Source: Girardinichthys multiradiatus (lineage: Eukaryota > Chordata > Actinopteri > Cyprinodontiformes > Goodeidae). Taken from it: 64,000 nucleotides of DNA. Location of the stretch: NCBI RefSeq assembly GCF_021462225.1, contig NC_061811.1, forward strand, positions 23,683,163-23,747,162. Reading direction: 5' to 3'. Numbering within the stretch: position 1 is the first letter of the stretch; every line of letters starts with the position of its first letter. Under the pieces are notes generated by a model. It was not told the origin of the DNA and made no database searches. It saw only the letters and a list, made by a program, of their open reading frames with translations. Both the position numbers and the translations under genes were made by a program. Below are positions 25,001 to 33,920 of this stretch, one piece after another.

Positions 25001-28000
25001 TTTTTTCGGATGAAAGCAAATTCTGCATGTCATTCGGAAATCAAGGTGCCAGAGTCTGGAGGAAGACTGGGGAGAAGGAAATGCCAAAATGCCAGAAGTC
25101 CAGGTTCAAGTACCCACAGTCAGTGATGGTCTGGGGTGCAGTGTCAGCTGCTGGTGTTGGTCCACTGTGTTTTATCAAGGGCAGGGTCAATGCAGCTAGC
25201 TATCAGGAGATTTTGGAGCACTTCATGCTTCCATCTGCTGAAAAGCTTTATGGAGATGAAGATTTCATTTTTCAGCACGACCTGGCACCTGCTCACAGTG
25301 CCAAAACCACTGGTAAATGGTTTACTGACCATGGTATCACTGTGCTCATTTGGCCTGCCAACTCTCCTGACCTGAACCCCATAGAGAATCTGTGGGATAT
25401 TGTGAAGAGAACGTTGAGAGACTCAAGACCCAACACTCTGGATGAGCTAAAGGCCGCTATTGAAGCATCCTGGGCCTCCATAAGACCTCAGCAGTGCCAC
25501 AGGCTGATTGCCTCCATGCCACGCCGCATTGAAGCAGTCATTTCTGCTTCAATGCAGAAATGACTTGGTGCATACAGTTATGCACCAAGTATTGAGTGCA
25601 TAACTGTATATGATTATTTGAAGGTTGACGTTTTTTGTATTAAAAACACTTTTCTTTTATTGGTCGGATGAAATATGCTAATTTTGTGAGATAGGAATTT
25701 TGGGTTTTCATGAGCTGTATGCCAAAATCATCCATATTAAGACAATAAAAGACCTGAAATATTTCAGTTAGTGTGCAATGAATCTAAAATATATGAATGT
25801 TAAATTTTCATCATGACATTATGGAAAATAATGAACTTTATCACAGTATGCTAATATTTTGAGAAGGACCTGTATTGTTGTTCTGTGGTGCTTACCTTGT
25901 CTTGGCAGATGACCACGATGTGGCACTAAGTCTTTCCTCATTCTGTTCAAATAGACCTTGCAGTGGTAAATAACTGTATCTAAGCCTTCTGTGATGAGAA
26001 AACACCAACAACATTGAACTTTATTACAATTTATTCATTCTTAAATTAGTGCTGCATTACTATTATTATTATTGTTATTACTATTGTTATTATTATTGTC
26101 ATTATTATTTTTATTAATAAATTAGAAATAAATCATTCAGAAGTTTAGTTCCCTGTTACTGTCATGAAAGTATATAAAAATTATTTATGTGAAGAAAACC
26201 CAAACAACTGAAAGGAAATACTACTTTGTATTCAATAAATTTGGATTTTAAGTAAGGTAGCAGGCAACTTTGGCAAGTAGTCATTGTGGATGTTTAAAAT
26301 GTTTATTTTTTATGATCATAAAAAAATGCAGTTGAACTAACTAACACTCTCTCAACGCACTACATAGGACAGCTATCCAGTGGTTTGTTGGTCATTAGTC
26401 AAACTCGATTACAATAACTACTGAGTCCAGACTAACGTGTATTCACACCAGGAAAGTCCTTTGGTCCGGACCAAAAGCGAACTCTATTTTTTTCATTTGG
26501 TGTGGTTTGTTTTCACATTGTACTTTTTGCAAGTGACCTACTACTTATAAACAAAGCCATGCGGGTGACAATCATTGTTCCCATTGGACAGACATGACGG
26601 GGGCGGACAGAGCACAGACCTGGAAATTTAGGAAAACAGCTGTAGACGTGCTGCGTGCAGCACCTCTGTTCTGCATATTTGTGCCATTATTACAGCTGCA
26701 ATATTTTTGTGGGAGTGAAGAGCAGCTCATTCAACACAGACTTTGAGACGTTTCATTTATAATTTTGGAACCTCGTCGGAGAATGCGTGCTGAACGCCAA
26801 CGTTTTCTACATGCCTCGTCCCACAACAAGCCAGTAGCGTTGGTAAGCAACACACAGCTTATCAGGTATGATTACCTTACAACACAAACATTTGCTACCA
26901 GCTACGGTGGCTTTTTATGTCCAAAGAGACGAACGCTTTTTGTAGTTGGTTCGGATTGGGACCGGTTCGTATTCAGACCATAAGCAAACCACACCAGAGT
27001 CCGTTTGGAGGCGGACCAAGACCACCTCAGTCTGGTTGTTTGGTCCGGACCAGGGTTCGTTTGAGTGTATTCACACCTGCGCAAAAGGTCCAGACCAAGG
27101 GGGGAAACGAACTCTGGTCCGTTTAAAGCGGACCAAAAGTGGCAAGTGTGAATACACCCTTAGATAAATAATCAATGACCTCAAGAAGACTGAAAAAATA
27201 TTTTCTGTGCCGATTTTATATATTCCTATATAAGTTTCTGAAGAGAAATTGGAATCGACCTAAATCTGTATAGAGAAGTCAAGCCTTTCAAAAAAATTCA
27301 AGATTAGAAATTGGCCTGAACATTTTGATCAGTGCATCATAATGTTTATTATTTGAATAGCTTTGCTCTCTTAAATAGTGAATAATTGTTTTACTTGCAC
27401 TAATATTACTATCCTCTCAATTTAGATAAATTTATGTTCAGCACTGACACTATTTCTGAATTTATAAATGCCTACCATCCCATGTTTTTCTGCAGATAGA
27501 GTCCATCCACAGTTAGGGTCCCACACCTGAGCAGCGTCATGATTTTTGTTTTGCACTGGTGTGAGACTTAAACTGGAGGCGACAGAACTGGCAGCCTACA
27601 GGAATTCTCCGCATTCTTTGTGCGTTATATGAGTGATTAATTGTTCACCATCAATCATGCTCAACAGATCCAAAGAGAGCAGAGTTTATCAACAGATTGG
27701 CAGTCAGAGATTGGATTTACTGGTTAAAGTCAGAAGACGCCTCTGCAAAACAGTAAGTTTGGTGCACAAACTCACACATTTTTTAAAAGGACAAACACAA
27801 ATTGTTAATTTTTTCTTTATTTATTGGTGGTTGAGCAACTTTACTCAACATCTTTCAATAAAATCCATAAACATCTTTGCTCTTTGGAAAACCGCAACCT
27901 CCCCACCTACTCATACAGAGACCACACTATAAACCAAGGTCGACTGAAAAATGTTAAATATGGACATGGTCACTGATGTAGGAGGGAGGTCAAAGCAATG

Positions 28001-29463
28001 TAGCAGAAAGATGGGAAGACATGGCAGCTTTATAATCAATGATTAGATAGTCAGTTCCCACACACACACTGACAAACATAAAAACAGGAATGGCATCAGT
28101 GTCTCTCCTTGCTGCAGTGCAGTGCATGCTGAATAATTTCTCAACAGCAGAATCATAAATAAATACATCAAAATCTCCTGGTAACTGACCATTGTATCTA
28201 TGGAGTTGGTAGGTAGGTTTAGGCCATTTTCCACAAATTATTCCATAAGTGATAGAGCAAACCAACTGATGCTGTGAGATAGAAATTGAGAATAAAAAGA
28301 TTGATATCTGATTAAGCCACTCAGAATGATATTAAAAAGCATCATCATCACCATTAACAACAGTACATTCAACACGAGTATATCATTTAACACCTAGACA
28401 TGCAAAAATTGCTTCTGCTGTGGATCTTTACTTATTAATCAATACATACTTAGAGGACACATTATTTATATACTTCCCTCCAGTTTCTTCAATTTAGTAT
28501 CAGTGTGAGAAGGCAAGAAGCAGTTACTTCCAGCACAGTTAAATTTTACATTAGTAGGAGGGATATTGCATTAAAAAGGAAGTTTAATAAATGGGATACG
28601 TAATGAAAATTGTTAGGACCACTATGAAAAGTTAAAGTCGGACGCTTTGAGGATTTCTTTGTGCTGTAAAACCAGTTTATCCTTGAAAAATGCTTTGAGT
28701 CAAAGCTGATGTATTTTTTCGACTTCTTTTGAGATCACTTCAACAGAGCAACAGATGCTGTGGACAAGAAATAAGCATACATTTTCATACACACCAGGTG
28801 CTGGTTGTCATCATACATAATAGGATTCCAGCTGGGCTTACAGCATGAGGGGGTAGATCAGTGGATGTGTTATTGTACAGCAACTGTTTTCTGAAATTAG
28901 CTTAATTTTTTACTTCGGAAAAGTCTTACCACCGAGCAGTTTTGACTGACAGTTGACGAACTCGGGTTTCCGGGCAGAGCAGTAGCGTTGGCAGGTGTGA
29001 TGAAGAATTTGGATGAAGGTGCACTTCTCTCCAGCTGAACTAGCAACCCACTGGTCCAAACCATTGTCAAACATCAGGTCAAATTCTGGACAATCCTTTA
29101 AGTAAACAATTAAACAGGCATAAGTTTAAGGTTAGAGCATGTAGTTCTGGAAAATACATGTAAATAAAACCAACTTAAAACAAGTAAAACTGTGTGGTTA
29201 AATCATTAGACACAACTAATACCCCTCAATTTGATTCAGACTGTGTAAACTTAGCAAGAGTTGTAGATCAAATAAGAACTTATTGGATTTATGGAAACTA
29301 CATTATTTGTTGGAGGCATTGTAACGACGTACTTTGTTGGAGTCAAGGCCATTAACCTGTCGTAGTTGGTCAATTGTCCACTGTGACCTTTTGACAAAGG
29401 CAGATGATCCTTGGAACTGCTTCACTTTAGTGAGGGATACATGGGATGGTTTTTTGTTTGTTA
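15999..29463 (-). CDS. STXBP6: STXBP6 (amisyn), partial gene: last four coding exons with introns
   Basis: Amisyn is a vertebrate regulator of exocytosis. Its C-terminal R-SNARE-like coiled coil pairs with syntaxin-1 and SNAP-25 to form complexes that do not drive fusion, and its N-terminal part is a PH-type lipid-binding domain. The joined exons (29463-29333, 29095-28930, 17676-17519, 16022-15999) give about 159 residues in continuous phase. They match the known protein from the VTNKKP motif to the C-terminal KHKC. The first ~51 residues are missing and must lie beyond 64000. Introns are 237 bp, 11.25 kb and 1.5 kb. Identification is from family knowledge; residue agreement is high throughout. 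Confidence 0.95.
16023..17518 (-). other. STXBP6 intron (1.5 kb)
   Basis: GT/AG-bounded intron between the SNARE exon and the 24-base terminal exon. It is AT-rich; I see no repeat or coding frame of note in it. Confidence 0.85.
17519..17676 (-). CDS. STXBP6: STXBP6 exon coding the R-SNARE-like coiled coil
   Basis: A 158-base exon starting after TTTCTGCAG and ending AAG before donor GTGAAG. It codes [20 protein letters not shown] and on to AVTAHK. The heptad-like segment [20 protein letters not shown] aligns with the VAMP/synaptobrevin SNARE core, with the Arg of NERGERL at the ionic zero layer. This is the part that enters SNARE bundles with syntaxin and SNAP-25. Intron phase is 1 on entry and 0 on exit. 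Confidence 0.95.
18200..18740 (+). pseudogene. Ancient CR1/Rex1-like LINE reverse transcriptase fragment
   Basis: Plus-strand reading includes [15 protein letters not shown], which keeps the YxDD reverse transcriptase box, then [20 protein letters not shown] and, further on, a degenerate [12 protein letters not shown] stretch followed by a segment like TLLxxFYxSVVxSAI. Stops and frame changes interrupt it. It resembles fish CR1-group LINEs and is much older than the copy at 4975. Confidence 0.65.
18985..19220 (-). pseudogene. Ancient RTE-like LINE fragment
   Basis: The minus strand reads [20 protein letters not shown] then QGTEMSF. It aligns with VPTLTYGHEPWVMTERTRSR and the following residues of the young RTE copy at 7232. 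An upstream part ([15 protein letters not shown]) aligns with its REIDRRIGAAATV. It is 5'- and 3'-truncated and decayed. Confidence 0.75.
19440..19920. other. GC/CpG-containing intronic island of unknown role
   Basis: Opens with a run of about 12 G and then about 18 A, followed by sequence with many CG dinucleotides (GGTGTCGGCGTGGTCTTCGA, CGCCTCCGATGCGTCGTCCT). This is unusual in the AT-rich intron. Open frames occur on both strands but none shows a recognisable domain or clear splice context. It could be an internal promoter, part of an unrecognised repeat, or a non-coding exon. Confidence 0.35.
19921..21336. other. No gene recognised
   Basis: Intronic sequence of ordinary composition. Short open frames only, with no domain resemblance. 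Confidence 0.5.
21337..21450 (-). repeat. 3' end of a Rex1-like LINE, severely truncated
   Basis: Begins with AGAATC units (21338-21365), then AAGCTTTATTGCCAAGTACG and GGACATACAAGGAATTTG. This is the reverse complement of the type of 3' end seen at 6735-6795. Only about 110 bases of the LINE are left, as expected of a strongly 5'-truncated insertion. Confidence 0.75.
21451..22081. other. No gene recognised
   Basis: Intronic spacer with no visible repeat boundaries or coding signal. Confidence 0.5.
22082..23334 (+). mobile_element. Tc1-like element, about 1.25 kb, catalytic spacing 36
   Basis: Flanked by TA (22080-22081 and 23335-23336). The short ends are inverted: TGCCTGGCCAAAAAAAAAGT on the left and a matching TGGCCAAAAAAAAAGTCGTC in the reverse complement of the right end. 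One transposase gene fills the middle. Counting from the Asp of DDNARIH to the Glu of PIENLWD gives 36 intervening residues, not 34 as in the three-copy family. Confidence 0.88.
22242..23298 (+). pseudogene. Tc1-like transposase, frameshifted in the middle
   Basis: The N-terminal frame (from 22242, [20 protein letters not shown]) has the helix-turn-helix. It runs into TGA at 22452-22454 after a base loss in an A run (GGAAAAAATCC). The reading resumes through [10 protein letters not shown] in another frame and settles in the long second frame with [13 protein letters not shown] (first Asp), [12 protein letters not shown] (second Asp) and DPIENLWD (Glu), ending GGPTKYW. At least two frame changes between 22440 and 22530 prevent a whole enzyme, although the catalytic domain is open. 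Confidence 0.88.
23335..24239. other. No gene recognised
   Basis: Intronic sequence between two Tc1-like elements. Only short unrelated open frames. Confidence 0.5.
24568..25563 (+). CDS. Tc1 transposase, nearly complete, with altered C-terminus
   Basis: A 331-residue frame from [11 protein letters not shown]. Residues ~1-110 hold the two DNA-binding helix-turn-helix units ([20 protein letters not shown] and [15 protein letters not shown]) with a basic RKKCGRK hook between. The linker [14 protein letters not shown] is present only in this copy. The catalytic domain has [14 protein letters not shown] and PIENLWD, with 34 residues between the last two. The normal end, ISAKGFPTKY, is replaced by ISASMQK because of the rearranged patch. 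It would cut and paste elements of its own family if the loss of the tail is tolerated, which I cannot judge. Confidence 0.9.
   Translation: MGKTADLTAVQKATIDTLKQEGKTQKEISERIGCSQSAVSRHLSGKSVGRKKCGRKCCTTRRGDRTLRKIVEKGRFQTLGDLRKQWTESGVETSRATVHRRVQEMGYRCRIPQVKPLLNQKQRQKRLTWATEKQHWTVAQWSKVLFSDESKFCMSFGNQGARVWRKTGEKEMPKCQKSRFKYPQSVMVWGAVSAAGVGPLCFIKGRVNAASYQEILEHFMLPSAEKLYGDEDFIFQHDLAPAHSAKTTGKWFTDHGITVLIWPANSPDLNPIENLWDIVKRTLRDSRPNTLDELKAAIEASWASIRPQQCHRLIASMPRRIEAVISASMQK
25526..25609. repeat. Chain of four overlapping perfect inverted repeats
   Basis: Pairs: 25526-25536 with 25545-25555 (11 bp), 25536-25547 with 25554-25565 (12 bp), 25563-25574 with 25579-25590 (12 bp), and 25572-25585 with 25596-25609 (14 bp). 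Loops are 4-10 bases. The sister copies lack all of these; here 37 bases (25548-25584) replace 14. See findings. Confidence 0.95.
26047..26118 (+). repeat. ATT-rich microsatellite
   Basis: Imperfect ATT/TTA trinucleotide run with occasional G and C interruptions. No other role visible. Confidence 0.8.
26432..27163. mobile_element. MITE-like element with inverted ends
   Basis: The left end CTAACGTGTATTCACACC and the reverse complement of the right end CTAAGGGTGTATTCACAC match. Internal GGTCCGGACC palindromes and GACCAAA/TTTGGTC motifs repeat near both ends. No transposase is present. The pattern fits a non-autonomous DNA transposon of fish; superfamily (PIF/Harbinger- or hAT-like) is undecided because the target duplication is unclear. 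Confidence 0.65.
27164..28929. other. No gene recognised
   Basis: Intronic sequence just 3' of the 28930-29095 exon in the direction of transcription. No repeat boundary or domain seen. Confidence 0.5.
28930..29095 (-). CDS. STXBP6: STXBP6 exon (PH-type domain, C-terminal part)
   Basis: A 166-base exon with acceptor TTACTTAAAG and donor GTAAGA. It reads [20 protein letters not shown], then the [18 protein letters not shown] segment and [16 protein letters not shown], all characteristic of amisyn. It enters in phase 0 and leaves in phase 1, fitting both neighbours. The family places this segment at the end of the N-terminal lipid-binding domain and in the linker to the SNARE motif. Confidence 0.95.
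29333..29463 (-). CDS. STXBP6: STXBP6 exon (PH-type domain, middle part)
   Basis: A 131-base exon with acceptor TGTCTCCACAG and donor GTACGT. Reads (V)[20 protein letters not shown], then [20 protein letters not shown] and SNK. The first base of its Val codon comes from the preceding exon, which is not in the window. The intron to the next exon is only 237 bases. Confidence 0.95.
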
Positions 29464-32400
29464 CTGTGGAGACAAGAGTAAAAAAGAATAATTCACTATT
29501 AAATAAAAAAACACAACACCTGACAACAACAAAAATATTCAAGTATTTAATCCTAAATATTATTTAAATCTACCCTTAACTTTAACAAAATGACACAGTA
29601 GACATTCCACTATGTATTAAACAAAGGTAAAATGGAAAAAATCTGGGAACCCCAGTACCCCAAAAACCCTATATATGTATTGAATACGTAAAACACAAAT
29701 AATAATTTAAAGTGGTGTAGTTTATTTTTACTATTCAGAACAATTCAATTCAGTTTAATCACAGATTACCAATTCACAACAAATGGCACATCCAGGCATT
29801 TATAAAATGCCTGGACAAACCGATTCAAGTCATACCCAGAAACTCTGGATATGAATACAAATGCAACCTCAAAGCAGGTTGCTGCTTTTAAATAAAAACT
29901 TGTTTGAATTTAAGGGTGCAAAGTATGAATCTGTCTTTATCAGGGAGTGCGTTAGGCCTTATTATGGTGTTTTACCTGGCTGATGGGGTTCAGTTAAGTT
30001 AAACTTAATAAAATATCCGTTAAGCTGCTGTCACACTGTTTCCTATCTTGGCATTAAAAAAACAAGTTACTCAGGTCTAAATGTGAGAAAATAAATGGAG
30101 GGATTTTAAACAAGATCCAGGCCCTTTCATGTCTTCAAGTGTTGTATCGGATGCACTCCTGTCCTGAAAAGAGCACATCTATACTGGGATCAATGGTGTG
30201 GAAGTCATGCCGCCAGTTTCACTTTTAGTTTCAAAAATCCAGCACTCTGAGCCTGATTAGCGTAATGTGAAATAAATTAATGTTATGATTGGGTCATAGC
30301 TGATATTTCAGTTGAAGTTACTTTAAATCTGTAACACTGAGCTACATGTGGTGCTTCCAAGATGTGCGAGCTGCAGGGCCCAAGCAGAGGAATTTTATGA
30401 CATCTCCAAATGATCCGTTGCAGCTTGGCTTCTCGATTAATCAAACTGTGTACCCTACAGTGACAAAAACATATTAAAGCAATGCAGGAGTGCTATTTAC
30501 CTATCAAATTTTGTCCTCTTAGGCCTGTAAAATTAAAATATAAATAATTAAATAAGTCATCATGTCTGCAGAAAAAAAGATACCATCAACTATGAACAAC
30601 TCACTTTGAGCCAGCAAAATTATTTATTAGCGATCAAATATTGTGAAGTTAACTTATTTACAGGATGCATTAGATTAACTTTCTGTTCTCCAGCCATGTA
30701 CGGCTTTTCCGCAAATTTTCCTACATTGATAGTCTAATGAATCTCAAGACATGTTTATTTTGATATAGCATTACTCTACTGTATACAAAATAAGTTTTGT
30801 TATGACCAAATTGATTGATGAATTGGTTGCTTTACTTTCATATACTAAAGGTAAAGATTTAACACTGTCTTTGTACAGCAACACCATCATTAAGGCTTTC
30901 TGGTAGATCTTTCTGCACTAAATCACTTTTCTCTTTCCTTGGAACAATTGCACTATTGTGTTGCACTTTTATACCCAGACCTGGAACAAAACATGTGCGA
31001 CTGAATCATCTCAGATACAGGAGGATGGTTAGTTAACTTCATCGGCATTTACTCATCAGTATATTGAAAAAACATCAGTAACAGCTGTCCAATATTTATT
31101 TTTCCTATAGTTCAGACTTAGTTCACTCAGGGAGTGCTGCACCCATTTTTAGGAATGTTTTACAAAGATAGGGCTAAACTTTACTCCTACGGCAGAGGAG
31201 ATATTTGGTTATATTCCGAGTATCCATTTTGACAATAGCAGTTAATATTTGAGGTACTGTGGGTGGAAAGAAACAGGCGTACCAAAATATAGATAGATAG
31301 AATTATAGAAGCAAGCACTTATCTTCCTCATTTACTCATTTGAAGTGAAGACAGACAAATGAAGTCAATGATCAGTGATCCTTGTGAGTGTGACACTGAT
31401 GACTAATAGCTTTAGAAATGAGAAGATTTTAATAAGAGGGTGACAGCAGGGTCCAATCAACCACTATGTTGAAGGACAAAAGACTATCTACTGTCTACAA
31501 TCTGCCACTGGACTAAAATGATACGTCTCAGAAGCAACAAAAGTAGCTAATGACATTCTATATCCCAAACTGATTAAACAGAAATTATGCTTACACAAGT
31601 TTTATTTCATTTTATTTAAGTTACGAACCGATGGCAGAAAGTTAAGTAAAATTTGAAATGAACAAGAAATTATTATTTTCTGAAAGTACACCATTTCCAT
31701 ACATGCTGATGAAGCAGCAGTGTTTCATGTAAAAAAGGGGCCTTGCCTTCACATTAAGCAGGAGGTTTTCAGTTATCTGCAAACATGCGACTCATTTTGG
31801 GGAGAAACATAGCAACTAGAGGTACAGACAAACAAATACCTAATAAAGTCACATGTTTCTTTTCAGTTGATAATATTTTATGTTAAGATGTAAAAAATGG
31901 AAAAAGAACATTTCAATGTAATAGCATGCCTTTTTGATTTATCTGTGTCTTACAAATACAACTTTGAGTATGTCAAAACTTGTGACACACGTATACTGCT
32001 TCAAAACTTTTATCACAATATTTGGGTATTTTTAATTGCAAAAATGATTAAATTAACAAGTATTTAAACATTTATTGCACTTTTTTTGGCAATACATCTG
32101 TCACTGGATACAGCTAGATTTCAACAAACACACTGCTTTAAAATTAAAATGTACTCATTATCAAATAAACTATTTGATAATACTAGTTAAATAAAGTCGT
32201 GCAACTGTACCGCATAACCACACACAATAATGGCAGTCAATCAAATTAGAGTTTATTTGTATGAGAATCCCATTTCCTGAAACAGTATTTAATATAACCT
32301 CACTCACCCTAGCATGCTGAATGCTCAAATGTGAAAGTGAAACTAATAGCATGACCTATTTTCTTATCAATTCAGCTAATAATTATATGACCTTCCATGT

Positions 32401-33540
32401 GGGAACCGACATAACATTAAATTTTATTTTCCAGACGGTAGATCCCAAAACAAACCCCAAAAACAATAATAAAATAAAAGTCTGAGATGGGGACATCATG
32501 GGAAAAGTAATTTAGCCCATTGTGATGGAGTTAAAAACTCAATTTCTCACCCTTGATTCCAATACGCACACGCTATTTCTAATTGGAGCACATCAAATGT
32601 GACACACGTTTTAAAGACGTGACAAGACTTGATGTTCCACTAAATCCCTTTCTTTTTCTCATATTTAGACCTATGTAACACCTAATCCATATGCATTGCA
32701 AGATAGAAAACAGTTTGACAGCAGCTTAACAATCAGAACGTGTTTTGCAGCCTTCACTCTGGCATCTAATGTAAAAGAGACTGTATTGGTCACTGCAACC
32801 TAGCTGCTATGTAGTACGTTATTTTACTATACACTATAAAAACTACTGAGTTTATAAGCAAATTGGGACAGAAAAACCCTGATCTGGAAATCCCAACTAT
32901 TTTCCATGGGTTAGGGTTATTTAACAGTTGATAGACTAGTTCCAGACTTAGTAAAGTGTCTTTTACCTTATTAGAAACACATTAACAAAAACGTTTTACT
33001 CAAGCTGCCAGACACCTTCGAGGCTCTCAAATCAATTTTATATTCAGCTGTTCACTGCCTTCTTGTCAGGGTAGCTCCCTTGAATATTAGCACAATTACT
33101 GAAAGTTCGCAAGCATGACTTAATTGAAATAGCAATCAAGCAAGAAGAAAATGTTCAGTCAAGCTCTACTAAAATTGAACTTCCAAGTTGCTGTCATGGC
33201 AAATTGAAATGAATTGATACTGTTGGTGTGGAAATAATGTGCAAGACTAATATTCTAGCAACATTAATTACAAAATGACAGAATGGAGTAAAATATCTAC
33301 CTAAAATCATTAAGCATGACATGAAATCAAAGTTTAATGATGGTTAATATCTCGTGCCACTTTAAAGTGTTCTCCCAGACTGTATCTGATAACACCTTTC
33401 AGCCTGGAAAAAAACTCCCCACACGCTCAACAATGTTAACTTCGAGTTTTTCTGATTGCCTGTTGACTTGAGTTTAAATTTCCATGATGCAAAGATCAGT
33501 GAATAAGCTCATAGGGAAAAAGAGAGCACACCCTGTTTCA
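29464..33540. other. No gene recognised (likely STXBP6 intron)
   Basis: AT-rich sequence upstream of the 29333-29463 exon on the gene's strand. I looked for the first coding exon and found no match. No clear repeat boundaries. Confidence 0.5.
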
Positions 33541-33544
33541 GTTT

Positions 33545-33920
33545 AATGCTTTTTACACATCAGGACAAAAATGATCAGTTCAACAAGTTTTAAAAACGTT
33601 TTTCAAAATTCAACTTTAAATGTTAAAACAAATCACAGTTAATATTTGGTGAACATTTAATAAACAAAACTAAAATGGAAAAGCGGTGTAAAACCTAAGC
33701 AGACAACATGACTCAATAGTTTGTAGAACCACTTTAAGCAGCAAAAATCTTAAGTAGGTATTATCTGTCTTACTTTGTTGGTCAACCACATCATTTTAGC
33801 CCACACTTTTTTACAACATCTTCAGTTCTTTGAGGTTTGCAGACATGTTCTGCACAGCTCTTACTAGGTCACATTGCAGCATCGAAACTGGGTTGAGTTC
33901 TGGGCTTTGACTAAGGCATT
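33545..33920 (-). pseudogene. Decayed Tc1/mariner-like fragment
   Basis: The right part (TGAGTTCTGGGCTTTGACTA preceded by TTCTTTGAGGTTTGCAGACA) reproduces the typical minus-strand reading of a Tc1-like transposase around the SPDLNP motif. Stops are frequent and the ends are indistinct. Confidence 0.5.

Larger units (their letters stand above)
24240..25872 (+). mobile_element. Tc1 family copy B (1633 bp, DD34E type)
   Basis: TA on both sides (24238-24239, 25873-25874) and 200-bp inverted ends (24240-24439, 25673-25872). It is 65 bases longer than copies A and C. Of these, 42 bases are a segment that A and C have lost (24906-24947), and a net 23 come from a rearranged patch at 25548-25584. It lies in the large STXBP6 intron, opposite to the gene. 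Confidence 0.95.
17677..28929 (-). other. STXBP6 intron (11.25 kb), repeat-filled
   Basis: Bounded by GTAAGA and TTTCTGCAG. It holds two LINE relics, a CpG-containing island, a Rex1 tail, two Tc1-like elements and a MITE-like element, listed separately. The remaining stretches (19921-21336, 21451-22081, 23335-24239, 27164-28929) show no gene or clear repeat. Confidence 0.85.

Noticed and set aside
24528..25481. Several open frames antisense or in alternate frames to the Tc1 transposases (also at 2204-3115 and 59633-60544)
   Set aside because: They are recurring shadows of the same transposase sequence in all three copies and have no independent features.
27657..27752. Plus-strand exon-like frame ([20 protein letters not shown]) before a GTAAGT donor
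   Set aside because: No upstream acceptor or recognisable protein, and it lies antisense within the STXBP6 intron; a single good donor is not enough.
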